A stretch of 64,000 nt of DNA, taken from the NCBI GenBank assembly GCA_964615305.1, contig CAZTNA010000017.1:1-64000 (forward strand), read 5' to 3'. The position numbers and the translations under genes are program-made. Under the pieces are notes generated by a model that was not told the DNA's origin, made no database searches, and was given only the letters and a program-made list of their open reading frames with translations. This DNA comes from Bog-950 sp964615305 (GTDB taxonomy: Bacteria; Bacteroidota; Bacteroidia; Chitinophagales; LD1). Positions 42,322 to 51,371 of this stretch are shown piece by piece (the stretch's first letter is position 1; each line of letters starts with the position of its first letter).

Positions 42322-42750
42322 TTAGAAAGAAATTGTAGCTACGCAGCTTTCAGATGTTAAATCGGTGTAAACTACTGTATAATTTACAGTAAGTGTATTT
42401 CCGCTTAGTGTGCCTGTGATAGTAAATTTTCTTCCGGTAGCATCAATAAAACTAGTTGCAGACAATGTGCTGCCATCAGCTTTTGCTTCTACAACTGCTG
42501 GTGTTGCAAAGTTTCCTAAGTTGCTAAATACAACATATTCAACATCGCTTGCTTTAGCAGTAATGCTAAGGTTGTATCCTGAAGTGCAGTTATCAGCTAC
42601 TACTGCATTGTTCTTTAAAAATTTTGCACGAACTTCAGTCTTGCAATCTGTGCCTTCGTAACCAGGGTCACATGTTTTAGTGCAAGATGAAACAGAAATC
42701 ACGGTAGCTAAAGTTGCTACGGCCAGGAAAGATTTGAAAATACTTTTCAT
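42322..42750 (-). CDS. Lipoprotein with EGF-like cysteine motif
   Basis: The 142-residue product has a lipoprotein signal ending ISVSSCTK (Cys at about residue 23), then CDPGYEGTDCKT, an EGF-like C-x-[DG]-x-G-[YF]-x-G-x-x-C pattern. The rest is beta-rich with repeated GTL/TVNY strands. Function is unknown. It is monocistronic, with its own terminator, and diverges from the 1682-residue adhesin gene. Confidence 0.85.
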   Translation of the reverse strand: MKSIFKSFLAVATLATVISVSSCTKTCDPGYEGTDCKTEVRAKFLKNNAVVADNCTSGYNLSITAKASDVEYVVFSNLGNFATPAVVEAKADGSTLSATSFIDATGRKFTITGTLSGNTLTVNYTVVYTDLTSESCVATISF

Positions 42751-42975
42751 GTTTTTTTGTTTTGGTTAAATAATTGTCGGGCAAATGTATAAACTTCTTT
42801 AAGCATAAAAAACCTTAGCATTTTTTTCGCTGTAAAAACAGTTTCAAATGTTCAAAAAACAGTTGTATTATAGCCAAACCTAACAAATCTGAAAAAGTTT
42901 TTCGTGGGTTTCTTTTAGTTAAGCAAAACTTTATGTTGGTTTGCACGGTTTTATTTCTGACACACTTACTTTATT

Positions 42976-45900
42976 ATGATTAAAAAAATTACATGCCGCG
43001 CACTTGCGCTTCTCATCATCTGTTTAGGTATTAGCTTTAACACGGCTAAAGCTACACACATTGTAGGATCGGACATTTCGTTTCGTTGTTTGGGGGGGGC
43101 CCAGTATCAAGTGGTTGTAACCGTTTACCGCGATTGCAGTGGTGTGTCAGCACCAACATCAATTATTGTTGATGTGGCATCTACTTGTGGTACCTCTACA
43201 GTTACATGTGCCCAGACTTTGTCTCCGCAGTGCGACCCTCCTGCCAATAGTTGTGAAGTTTCACAATTGTGTCCTTCTGCTGTATCAACTTGTCAAGGCG
43301 GAACGTTGCCGGGTGTGCAGGTTTACACATATGCGGGTAATGTTACCATACAACCTAATTGCGGTTTATACACATTCAGCTACGATGACTGCTGTAGAAA
43401 CACACTTACAAATTTAGCTGACCCTGCGCCACCAAGCTTAGGATTTAGAGTGCAGGCTACTTTAAACAGTAATTTGGTTACTTGCAACACAGCGCCTGTA
43501 TTTACTTCATTACCGGTTCCGTACTTCTGTGTTAATCAACTGGTGAACTATTCACACGGGGCTATTGATGCAGATGGTGACTCGTTAGTCTATCAGTTAA
43601 CAGCTCCTCTAGACCAAGGTGGTCTTCCTTTAACTTATAATGGCGGTTTGTCACCTACTAACCCTATGCCTACTTCTGGTGCTTTTCAATTTGACTCTTT
43701 AACAGGACAAATGACTTTTACTCCTACTCAACAAGGAGCATTTGCAGTAGCAGTGTTGGTTTACGAGTATCGTAATGGGGTTTTAATAGGAACCACCATG
43801 CGCGATATTCAAATAGTAATAATCAACTGTTCGAATAATACTCCTACGATTAATAATTGCTTAACCTTGCAAAATGTAACAGGAGCTGTGGTAAACGACT
43901 GTAACTCCTTAGGAGTGTGCCCTGGCCAAGCCATGAGTTTTACCTTGTTTGGTTATGACGGAGATGGACAGCCTATAACCGTAAGCTCAAATATCGCGAC
44001 TTCTATTCCTGGTGCTACACTCACTACAATTCAAGTAGGTGGTCCTGACTCATTAGCTGTAGTGTTTTCATGGACACCTAGTGGGTTGGACACAGGTTTC
44101 AGATATTTCACAATTCAATTTGAGGACAACGCATGCCCTATTCCAGGACTGCAGCTGTTTACCTATGACATTACTGTATTAGATGGTACAGATGCCGGCC
44201 CAGATAAATATTACTGCGTTGGCGGAGGACCAGTACAAGTTTCAGTTTACGGAGGAAATCAGTTTAGTTGGGATCATACAGATGGAATGGTAAGCGCAAA
44301 CGCAGATAGTTCTATAGTTTACTTTGCTCCTAACACCAATACAACTTACATAGTAACAAGCGATTTGCAGGGAGGGTGCAAAAATAGGGACACAGTTACT
44401 GTGTTTAATGTTACTCCCTTTTCAATATCTTTTACGAGTCCTGATGACACTATTTGTTTAAACTCAACTACGTCCATTACAGTTACGCCTACACCAGCTA
44501 ATTTAGGACCATTTACCTATAATTGGGGGCCAACCGGAGGTGGAGTATTAGACCCGAATTTACAAACTACCGAAGTACGGCCCAACAATACAACGCAGTA
44601 CCAGGTTACAGTTACATCAGCAGCAGGGTGTACAATTAAAGATAGTTTTCAGGTGGTGATACAAGGTATAGGGCCACAGGTCAACATTATGCCTTCTGCC
44701 GATGAGGTTTGTCCTGGAACTGTTGTAACCTTGACTTCTATTGTTAGCGCACTTGATTGTGGTGCAAATGCTGACCCACAGAATCCATGCGTTCCCAATA
44801 GCGTTTTTGCGTTAGGAACTGTTGGTACTGCTACAACAGGAGCCGGGCTTAATTCAACACCTTACATTGGTATAAATTGGGATGGTCGTGTTCAATATTT
44901 GTACCGTGCCTCAGAGTTAACGGCAGCTGGTTTGGGAGCAGGCACTTTTACTGACTTGGTGTATGATGTTGTAACCAAAAACAGTACAGGTCCTTACAAT
45001 AGTTTTACAATAAAAATGGCGTGCACTTCACTTGAGAATCTGCCCACCACATTTGTAAACACTAGTTTTACCACCGTTTTTGGACCTGTGGCATATACAT
45101 CAACTGTGGGGCCAAACACACATACACTAACTACCCCATATAACTGGGATGGCTTTTCAAACATACTTGTTGAGATATGTTTTGATAACACAACAGGCAA
45201 TGGTGGGTACGATAATGTATATTATACCCCTACTTCTTTTTCTGGTTCTGTACTTTGGGATAATGGCAATCTAGCTGCGGCTTCGGGGTGCACCGGATTA
45301 ACAACACCAACTCTTGGTATTAACCGCCCGAATACACAGTTTGTAATGTGTAAGGCACCGTTGAGCAACTACACATTCGATTGGACAGTATCGAACGGGA
45401 CAACATTGCCAGACACTTCAGCCCCTGATGTTGCCGTGTGGAGCACACTAAACTATACGTTAGTTGTTGATGACGGTACATGTCAGGGTGACACAACAAT
45501 TACTGTATCTGTAGATACTGCGGTGTTAATATTTGCAGGAAATGACACCGCTGTTTGTGACGGGGCATCTGCACAGTTAAACCTAGAAGTTTTAAATCCT
45601 GCTTCAACTTATTGCGTTGAAGGGTACGATATTACTCCAATTCCTTATTCAGCTATTACTCCACCCGGTACCCCGAATGCGGGACCAAATGGTGATGACA
45701 TTGTTTCTACTGTAAACGCATTGCCATTCCCATTCGAGTTTTTCTGCGATACTAAGTCACAGTTCTACATATCCACTAACGGCTTCATTGCATTTAGTCC
45801 GAATCAAGGTGCCGGTTGTTGTTCAGGCCAGAATATACCAAATGCCACTTCTGCTAATGATCTGATAGCATTGGTTTGGGAAGATTTAAACACAGGATCA

Positions 45901-48024
45901 GGAAGTACAATTGATTGGTTTACCACGGGCACTGCACCAAATCGCACTGTAGTTGTTAGATGGAACGATGTTCCTTTCTACGGAGGTGGTGGTGTTGTCA
46001 ATGGTCAAATACAGTTGTATGAAGGGTCTGACATTATTGAAGTGCATGTGTTGTCGGCTACCAACCCAAATCAAGTTAATACATTGGGTGTTGAAAATGC
46101 CGCTGGTTCACTCGGATTTTCACCAGCTGGTTACAATGCATCTCCATTTACTGTAACATCTGCTAATCCAATTGCATTTAGATTTACTCCATGGTTTGGT
46201 GGAAATTCTCTAACTGGCGTCCAGTGGTCGCCTTCAGTAGGCTTATCAGATGACACAATAGTAAACCCTATAGCTTCTCCGCCAGCCACTACCACTTACA
46301 CGGTTGCAGCTACGTTCTTTAATGGTTGTGTTACATACGATACTGTACAGGTTGCTATTGGAACCTTCCCTTATTCTGTTTCAGCATCCGATACAATATG
46401 CAATAGCGATTCAACACAAATTCAGTTTAATGGTGCGGGTGTAAGTTACAGTTGGACACCTACTATTGATTTATCTGACGATACAATTGCTAACCCATAT
46501 GCATCTCCCTCTACAACAACCACATATTATGTAACTGCGGTTAATAGCTTAGGATGCGTTGCAAATGATTCTGTAGTTGTTACAGTTCGCACGCACGCAC
46601 CCATCAGCTTAGGAACTGGCCAAACTTTGTGCCCGTATGACTCTGTTACACTGTCACCAACAGGAAGCCCTTACACATCGTATTTGTGGTCAACCAATGA
46701 AACAACACCAACAATAACTACAGCCAATCAAACTGCTGCTACTCAAGACTACTTTGTGCGTGTGAACGATGGCTTCTGCTTCTATTATTCAGATACGGTT
46801 ACAATAACCGAGTTTGTGCTTAATCCAATAGTAGTTAACCCATCGGGAGATACGGCTGTATGTTTGGGAGAGTCAATTGTACTTACTGCAGATCCGGGCT
46901 ATCAAACCTATGTGTGGAATAACGGAGAACAAACGCAATCAATTACAGTGTCAACTCCTGGTTTGTATTCATACATAGCTACAGATGCCAATGGTTGTAT
47001 TCTATATTCACAAGATACGGCTAATGTAATTGGCGCACAACACCCTGTTGCCGACATACTAACTAATGACGCAGTAATTTGCGAAAATCAAACAACAACT
47101 GTGTTGTATGTAACGCCAGTTGCAGGAATAGACTATTTCTGGAATCCTGGCTTTGTCGAAAACGATTCACTATTTGTTTCTGTTGCTGGTGAATACACTT
47201 TGGTAGCCAGCGACAATGGATGTAATAGTTACGATACTATTCAAGTAACATCAACGGTTGCCCCTATTGTTGATTTGGGTGCAGATCAGAATTTGTGCAG
47301 CTGCGACACTTTGGTTTCACTTACATCGAATATTCAAGGAAGTTACTTTTGGTCAAATCAGGAAACAACACAAACTATTTCTGTTTCATCGAATGGGCTT
47401 TATGCGGTTACTGTTACCGATGCCAATGAGTGCACTGCAACAGATGATGTACAGATGACAATTCATTGTTTAACTGTGGATGCAACTGTGGCTGACCCAC
47501 CTACAGCTACAGTTTTCGTAGGTCATAATGCAACCTTAAATGCAGCCACCAGTTACACAAGCAGTTTCACATACATATGGTCTCCGTCAACTTATTTACA
47601 AGATTCAAGTTTACAGCAGCCTTATGTGCAATCCCCGCAAGCTACTACAACATACTTAGTTCAGGTAAGTGACTTAATCAACGGTTGTGTGGCATACGAC
47701 ACAGTACGTTTAATTGTGTTGCCTCCGGGTGTAATTCCAATGCCAAACGCATTTTCACCTAATGGTGATGGTGCAAATGATTTGTACGGTCCGTTTATTC
47801 CACCGGCTATGCAAGGTATTTACGTAATCGTTGAAATGCGCATTTACAATCGCTGGGGGCAATTGGTTTATAACGGAAACGGCTATTGGGATGGAACATT
47901 TGCAGGAGCACTACAGCCGGCAGATACATACATCTATTATATAACTATTTCAGGACCCGACCAAAACAATCCATCGCAAATTGTACAAAGCAACTTAACA
48001 GGTTCTTTCACTTTGCTGCATTAA
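42976..48024 (+). CDS. Large adhesin with gliding-motility/T9SS type B C-terminal domain
   Basis: A 1682-residue exported protein. Residues 1-26 are a signal peptide, followed by THIVGSDISFRC, a start typical of this group. The long middle has PKD/Ig-like beta repeats: DAGPDKYYCVGG, two close repeats around LSDDTI[VA]NP[IY]ASP (~1095 and ~1165), and multiple SIT[VT]SxPGxYSxxATDxxGC units. From residue 1586 (VIPMPNAFSPNGDGANDLYG) the type B (CHU_C) sorting tail begins. Such proteins are exported by T9SS with SprF/PorP-like help and often mediate attachment. A run of eight G at 43092-43099 could switch it off by slippage. The next two genes are SprF- and PorE-like. Confidence 0.92.
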   Translation: MIKKITCRALALLIICLGISFNTAKATHIVGSDISFRCLGGAQYQVVVTVYRDCSGVSAPTSIIVDVASTCGTSTVTCAQTLSPQCDPPANSCEVSQLCPSAVSTCQGGTLPGVQVYTYAGNVTIQPNCGLYTFSYDDCCRNTLTNLADPAPPSLGFRVQATLNSNLVTCNTAPVFTSLPVPYFCVNQLVNYSHGAIDADGDSLVYQLTAPLDQGGLPLTYNGGLSPTNPMPTSGAFQFDSLTGQMTFTPTQQGAFAVAVLVYEYRNGVLIGTTMRDIQIVIINCSNNTPTINNCLTLQNVTGAVVNDCNSLGVCPGQAMSFTLFGYDGDGQPITVSSNIATSIPGATLTTIQVGGPDSLAVVFSWTPSGLDTGFRYFTIQFEDNACPIPGLQLFTYDITVLDGTDAGPDKYYCVGGGPVQVSVYGGNQFSWDHTDGMVSANADSSIVYFAPNTNTTYIVTSDLQGGCKNRDTVTVFNVTPFSISFTSPDDTICLNSTTSITVTPTPANLGPFTYNWGPTGGGVLDPNLQTTEVRPNNTTQYQVTVTSAAGCTIKDSFQVVIQGIGPQVNIMPSADEVCPGTVVTLTSIVSALDCGANADPQNPCVPNSVFALGTVGTATTGAGLNSTPYIGINWDGRVQYLYRASELTAAGLGAGTFTDLVYDVVTKNSTGPYNSFTIKMACTSLENLPTTFVNTSFTTVFGPVAYTSTVGPNTHTLTTPYNWDGFSNILVEICFDNTTGNGGYDNVYYTPTSFSGSVLWDNGNLAAASGCTGLTTPTLGINRPNTQFVMCKAPLSNYTFDWTVSNGTTLPDTSAPDVAVWSTLNYTLVVDDGTCQGDTTITVSVDTAVLIFAGNDTAVCDGASAQLNLEVLNPASTYCVEGYDITPIPYSAITPPGTPNAGPNGDDIVSTVNALPFPFEFFCDTKSQFYISTNGFIAFSPNQGAGCCSGQNIPNATSANDLIALVWEDLNTGSGSTIDWFTTGTAPNRTVVVRWNDVPFYGGGGVVNGQIQLYEGSDIIEVHVLSATNPNQVNTLGVENAAGSLGFSPAGYNASPFTVTSANPIAFRFTPWFGGNSLTGVQWSPSVGLSDDTIVNPIASPPATTTYTVAATFFNGCVTYDTVQVAIGTFPYSVSASDTICNSDSTQIQFNGAGVSYSWTPTIDLSDDTIANPYASPSTTTTYYVTAVNSLGCVANDSVVVTVRTHAPISLGTGQTLCPYDSVTLSPTGSPYTSYLWSTNETTPTITTANQTAATQDYFVRVNDGFCFYYSDTVTITEFVLNPIVVNPSGDTAVCLGESIVLTADPGYQTYVWNNGEQTQSITVSTPGLYSYIATDANGCILYSQDTANVIGAQHPVADILTNDAVICENQTTTVLYVTPVAGIDYFWNPGFVENDSLFVSVAGEYTLVASDNGCNSYDTIQVTSTVAPIVDLGADQNLCSCDTLVSLTSNIQGSYFWSNQETTQTISVSSNGLYAVTVTDANECTATDDVQMTIHCLTVDATVADPPTATVFVGHNATLNAATSYTSSFTYIWSPSTYLQDSSLQQPYVQSPQATTTYLVQVSDLINGCVAYDTVRLIVLPPGVIPMPNAFSPNGDGANDLYGPFIPPAMQGIYVIVEMRIYNRWGQLVYNGNGYWDGTFAGALQPADTYIYYITISGPDQNNPSQIVQSNLTGSFTLLH
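43092..43099 (+). repeat. G8 homopolymer tract in adhesin coding sequence
   Basis: Eight consecutive G lie at codons 39-41 of the adhesin, just after the signal peptide, followed by CCC. In an AT-rich genome this is a rare stretch and a possible slippage site: a gain or loss of one G would shift the frame. Confidence 0.85.
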
Positions 48025-48037
48025 ACAATATAACAAC

Positions 48038-48082
48038 ACCAACATGATTTTCTTCATGAGTTTTTGAGATTATCATGTTGGT
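48038..48082. repeat. Hairpin between adhesin and PorP/SprF genes
   Basis: ACCAACATGAT (48038-48048) pairs exactly with ATCATGTTGGT (48072-48082) around a 23-nt loop. On the plus strand it is followed by TT and an A-run, not a T-run, so it is not a classical terminator; it may cap or partly attenuate the adhesin transcript. Confidence 0.6.
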
Positions 48083-48127
48083 TTAAAAAAAAATATTTTC
48101 TTTGAACCCTCTTAAAATAACTAAGCA

Positions 48128-49183
48128 ATGAAAGTTAGATTTTACGCTGTTCTATTAGTCTTAACAACAGTTTTCTCGGCAAGTGCACAAGACATACACT
48201 TCTCTCAGTTTTATGCATCACCGCTAACTCTTAACCCGGCATTAACCGGAAACTTTAATGGGTTTTACCGCATTACCGGTATTTACCGTAATCAGTATCC
48301 GGGGCTTACCGAAAACAAACCTGCTTTTTCAACCCCTTCTGTGAGTGTTGATTTATCGCTTCTACGCGAAAAGATTAAACATGGTGCGTTAGGCGTAGGG
48401 TTGGTGTTTGTAAATGACCAACAAAATGGGAAGACATTTAACCAAAATCAAATTTTAGCTTCGTTAGCTTACAATATGGCTTTTGGTAAAAACCAAGTTT
48501 TTCAGTTGGGGCTAGGCTTGCAAGGAGGTATTGCTATGACTAAAATGGATTTCAACAACTTTAGATTCAATGATGGATTTAACTCGGATCTTACTTATAA
48601 TAACAGCTACAATGGCGAAACATTTAATAGCGGCAATCGCCTGAAAGGCGTTTTTAATGCAGGGCTGTTTACTAAATTTAATTTTACAAAGGCAATTCGC
48701 TTCTACGCTGGCTATTCGTTTAATAACGCTACTAACTACAAGCAAGACTTCCTAAAGAACAGTCCTCAAACATATCGCTTACCTTTCCGCCATACTGTTC
48801 ATGGTGGCTTTGAGTTCGATATTAAAGATGCTGCGGTAATTATTCCCGGATTCCTTTTTCAAACTCAGGCAAAAGCCAACGAAGGAAATTTTGGATTAAC
48901 AGCAGGTATCCATGTAGTAAAAGATCCGGCAAAACGCGCTACACTATTCCTTGGTTTATGGAATCGTTTAAATACTAAGAACTACACTATTATTCCAAAG
49001 ATAGGGTTCGAATACAAAGGTTTCCGCGCTGGTTTTGCGTATGATGCACACCTTCTGCAACAGTATAAAGACAAGAAAAATATTGGTGGAGGCATGCCAC
49101 AAGGATTTGAAATTACGCTCAGCTATATCGGAAATATATTTGTGCCGAAAGAAGATAACTACTTGTTTAATCCAAGATATTAA
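48128..49183 (+). CDS. PorP/SprF family type IX secretion membrane protein
   Basis: A 351-residue outer-membrane beta-barrel protein with signal peptide (~1-21, ending SASAQ) and the family start DIHFSQFYASPLTLNPALTG. The body consists of alternating amphipathic strands ending FNPRY. SprF-like proteins are needed for export or surface assembly of particular type B substrates, and typically follow the adhesin gene they serve. Here it lies 103 nt after the 1682-residue adhesin and 51 nt before the PorE-like gene. Confidence 0.92.
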   Translation: MKVRFYAVLLVLTTVFSASAQDIHFSQFYASPLTLNPALTGNFNGFYRITGIYRNQYPGLTENKPAFSTPSVSVDLSLLREKIKHGALGVGLVFVNDQQNGKTFNQNQILASLAYNMAFGKNQVFQLGLGLQGGIAMTKMDFNNFRFNDGFNSDLTYNNSYNGETFNSGNRLKGVFNAGLFTKFNFTKAIRFYAGYSFNNATNYKQDFLKNSPQTYRLPFRHTVHGGFEFDIKDAAVIIPGFLFQTQAKANEGNFGLTAGIHVVKDPAKRATLFLGLWNRLNTKNYTIIPKIGFEYKGFRAGFAYDAHLLQQYKDKKNIGGGMPQGFEITLSYIGNIFVPKEDNYLFNPRY

Positions 49184-49234
49184 TACCTAATAGATAGAAC
49201 TTTTAATAACCCTCAAGAAAACTAAGCACACGTT

Positions 49235-51313
49235 ATGAAGTATTTCCTTTTAGCGCTGATGATTCCGATGATATTATTCTCTAACGCCCAGGAACAAGGC
49301 CAGTTGAAAAATGTAGAGAAGTATCCGAAAGTGAAATGGCGTAAAAAATTCAAGATCGCCAAAAAGAAAATTGATGAAGGCAGTTATTACAATGCTGCCC
49401 AATACCTTGAAGATGTTTATAAAGAAAAACCTGAAAAAATAGAAGTAGCTCATTTGTTAGGTCAGGTGAACCGTACTTTACGTGATTATGAGGCTGCAGA
49501 GCGCTATTATAGAGCAGTTATTACTAAGGATCCAGAAGCATATGTAAACGACCAGTTCTATTTAGGACAAATGCAAAAAATGAATGGACGTTACGAAGAT
49601 GCTAAAGCCACTTTAAATAATTATCTAAAAGCAAGTTTAGATAAAGGTGATGCAAATTATAAAGGATTAGCCAAAGTAGAAATTGATGGTTGCGACACAG
49701 CGCTTGCCTTACTAAAAACACCGACAAAAATAAAGGTAGAGAAGACAGAAGGTGGAGTAAACACAACTATTCAGGATTATTCGCCTAAGCCTATTAAAAA
49801 TAACAGAGTTTTGTTCAGTTCGCAAAAAACAGATACAGCTGTAAACGTAACTACCACTAGCGCTGACCATTATTCTGCCATATTTACTGCAGAAAAATCA
49901 GGAACAAACTACACCAACAGAACGGTTCTGCCGGTTCCACCCAATGATTCAAAAACCCATACAGGTAATGCAATATTGAGCGCAGACGAGAATACCATCA
50001 TTTTTACAAAGTGTGACCAAACTCCTCTTATCAGAATGAATTGTAAACTTTACCGAGCTAAAAAAGAAGGTGCTGAATGGAAGAATAGCGAGGAGTTAAC
50101 AGCTTTGAATGTAGCCACTTCTAACACTACTCATCCTGCATGGGGGGTAGATAAAGACGGTAACGAAATTCTTTATTTCTCGTCTGACAGAAGCGGTAAA
50201 GGCGGGTTAGATATTTTCTACGCAAAGGCTAACAGTGACGGAACTTTTGGGGCACCTCAAAACGCAGGGCCGGAAGTTAACAGCGCTGGTGATGATATTA
50301 CACCACACTACGACAGGAAAAATAAAGTGCTTTATTTTTCATCTGATGGACACCCCTCTTTAGGTGGATTAGATGTATTTAAAGTTTCTGGCACACCAGG
50401 TAATTGGGGTGCTGTTGCCAATGCGGGTGTTCCTGTAAACTCTGCAGCAGATGATTTATATCTATCACTTGACGAAAAAGCAGCAAGAGGTTTTATGGTA
50501 TCTAACCGCGTAGGTACAACTTCTCCGCGAGGTGCTACTTGTTGCGATGATATTTGGACTGTGATAGTGCAACGCGATGTGTTCCTGAAAGGAATTTATG
50601 TAAAACGCAATGATCCGACCAACACTCCAGTTCAAGGTGTTGATGCATCTTTATACAAGGTTGCCGGTAACAATTTTGAGTTTGTCGGAAATACTATTAC
50701 AAACGCTAACCCGTTTGTGTTTCCTGTAAAGAGAGCCACTTCGTATAAAATAAATGGAAACAAAGAAGGCTACTGGCCAAGCATTGATAATTTGACAATT
50801 AGTGAGGATGAAGAGCGCGACACTATATCACATGTTTTTTACATTGATCCTATCATTAAAATCAAAATCAAAATACCAAATGTGTACTTTGCTTTTGATA
50901 AGTCTAACGTTATTGATTTCTATAAAGGACAAATTGATTCTGTAGTTAAAATTCTTACCGAGCATCCGGGTTATTCAGTTGAGGTACAAGGGCACACTGA
51001 TAGTAAAGGGACAAACGATTACAACGATAAACTTTCTATGCGTAGAGCCACAGAGGTTAAAAACTTCTTGATTAAAAAGAAAGGTATTGCTGAGAATCGT
51101 ATAGTTGTTAAGACCTTTGGGGAAACAGTTTCTGCCGTTCCTAATGAATTGCCAAACGGAGAGGATGATCCGGAAGGCAGAGCAAGAAACAGAAGAGTTG
51201 AATTTAAAGTGATAGTTGATAAGCCGGACGATGCACCTGAGTTTGAAAACTATGGAGAGGTAGTTAAAGAGGTGAAAACAGGACCAGGTTTCACTTACAG
51301 TAAAAAGAAGTAA
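49235..51313 (+). CDS. PorE-like OmpA-family protein (TPR, PD40 beta-propeller, CRD, OmpA)
   Basis: The 692-residue product has a signal peptide (~1-19) and the domain order of PorE: TPR region (~35-150), PD40/WD40-like propeller repeats (~180-440; VLFSSQKTD, ILYFSSDRSGKGGLDIFYAK, VLYFSSDGHPSLGGLDVFKV), a regulatory-type beta domain (~440-545), and a C-terminal OmpA domain with VYFAFDKSNVID and VEVQGHTDSKGTNDYNDKLSMRRA, then ARNRRVEF. OmpA domains bind peptidoglycan, so the protein probably anchors a T9SS-linked complex to the wall. It ends the adhesin-SprF-PorE-like block; terminator at 51335-51368. Confidence 0.9.
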   Translation: MKYFLLALMIPMILFSNAQEQGQLKNVEKYPKVKWRKKFKIAKKKIDEGSYYNAAQYLEDVYKEKPEKIEVAHLLGQVNRTLRDYEAAERYYRAVITKDPEAYVNDQFYLGQMQKMNGRYEDAKATLNNYLKASLDKGDANYKGLAKVEIDGCDTALALLKTPTKIKVEKTEGGVNTTIQDYSPKPIKNNRVLFSSQKTDTAVNVTTTSADHYSAIFTAEKSGTNYTNRTVLPVPPNDSKTHTGNAILSADENTIIFTKCDQTPLIRMNCKLYRAKKEGAEWKNSEELTALNVATSNTTHPAWGVDKDGNEILYFSSDRSGKGGLDIFYAKANSDGTFGAPQNAGPEVNSAGDDITPHYDRKNKVLYFSSDGHPSLGGLDVFKVSGTPGNWGAVANAGVPVNSAADDLYLSLDEKAARGFMVSNRVGTTSPRGATCCDDIWTVIVQRDVFLKGIYVKRNDPTNTPVQGVDASLYKVAGNNFEFVGNTITNANPFVFPVKRATSYKINGNKEGYWPSIDNLTISEDEERDTISHVFYIDPIIKIKIKIPNVYFAFDKSNVIDFYKGQIDSVVKILTEHPGYSVEVQGHTDSKGTNDYNDKLSMRRATEVKNFLIKKKGIAENRIVVKTFGETVSAVPNELPNGEDDPEGRARNRRVEFKVIVDKPDDAPEFENYGEVVKEVKTGPGFTYSKKK

Positions 51314-51334
51314 AGAATAATCCAATTTTATGCA

Positions 51335-51368
51335 AGCCGCAACGTAAAAGTTGCGGCTATTTTTTTTA
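51335..51368 (+). terminator. Rho-independent terminator of the T9SS block
   Basis: AGCCGCAAC (51335-51343) pairs perfectly with GTTGCGGCT (51350-51358), followed by A and eight T (51361-51368 region). Confidence 0.92.
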
Positions 51369-51371
51369 TGC

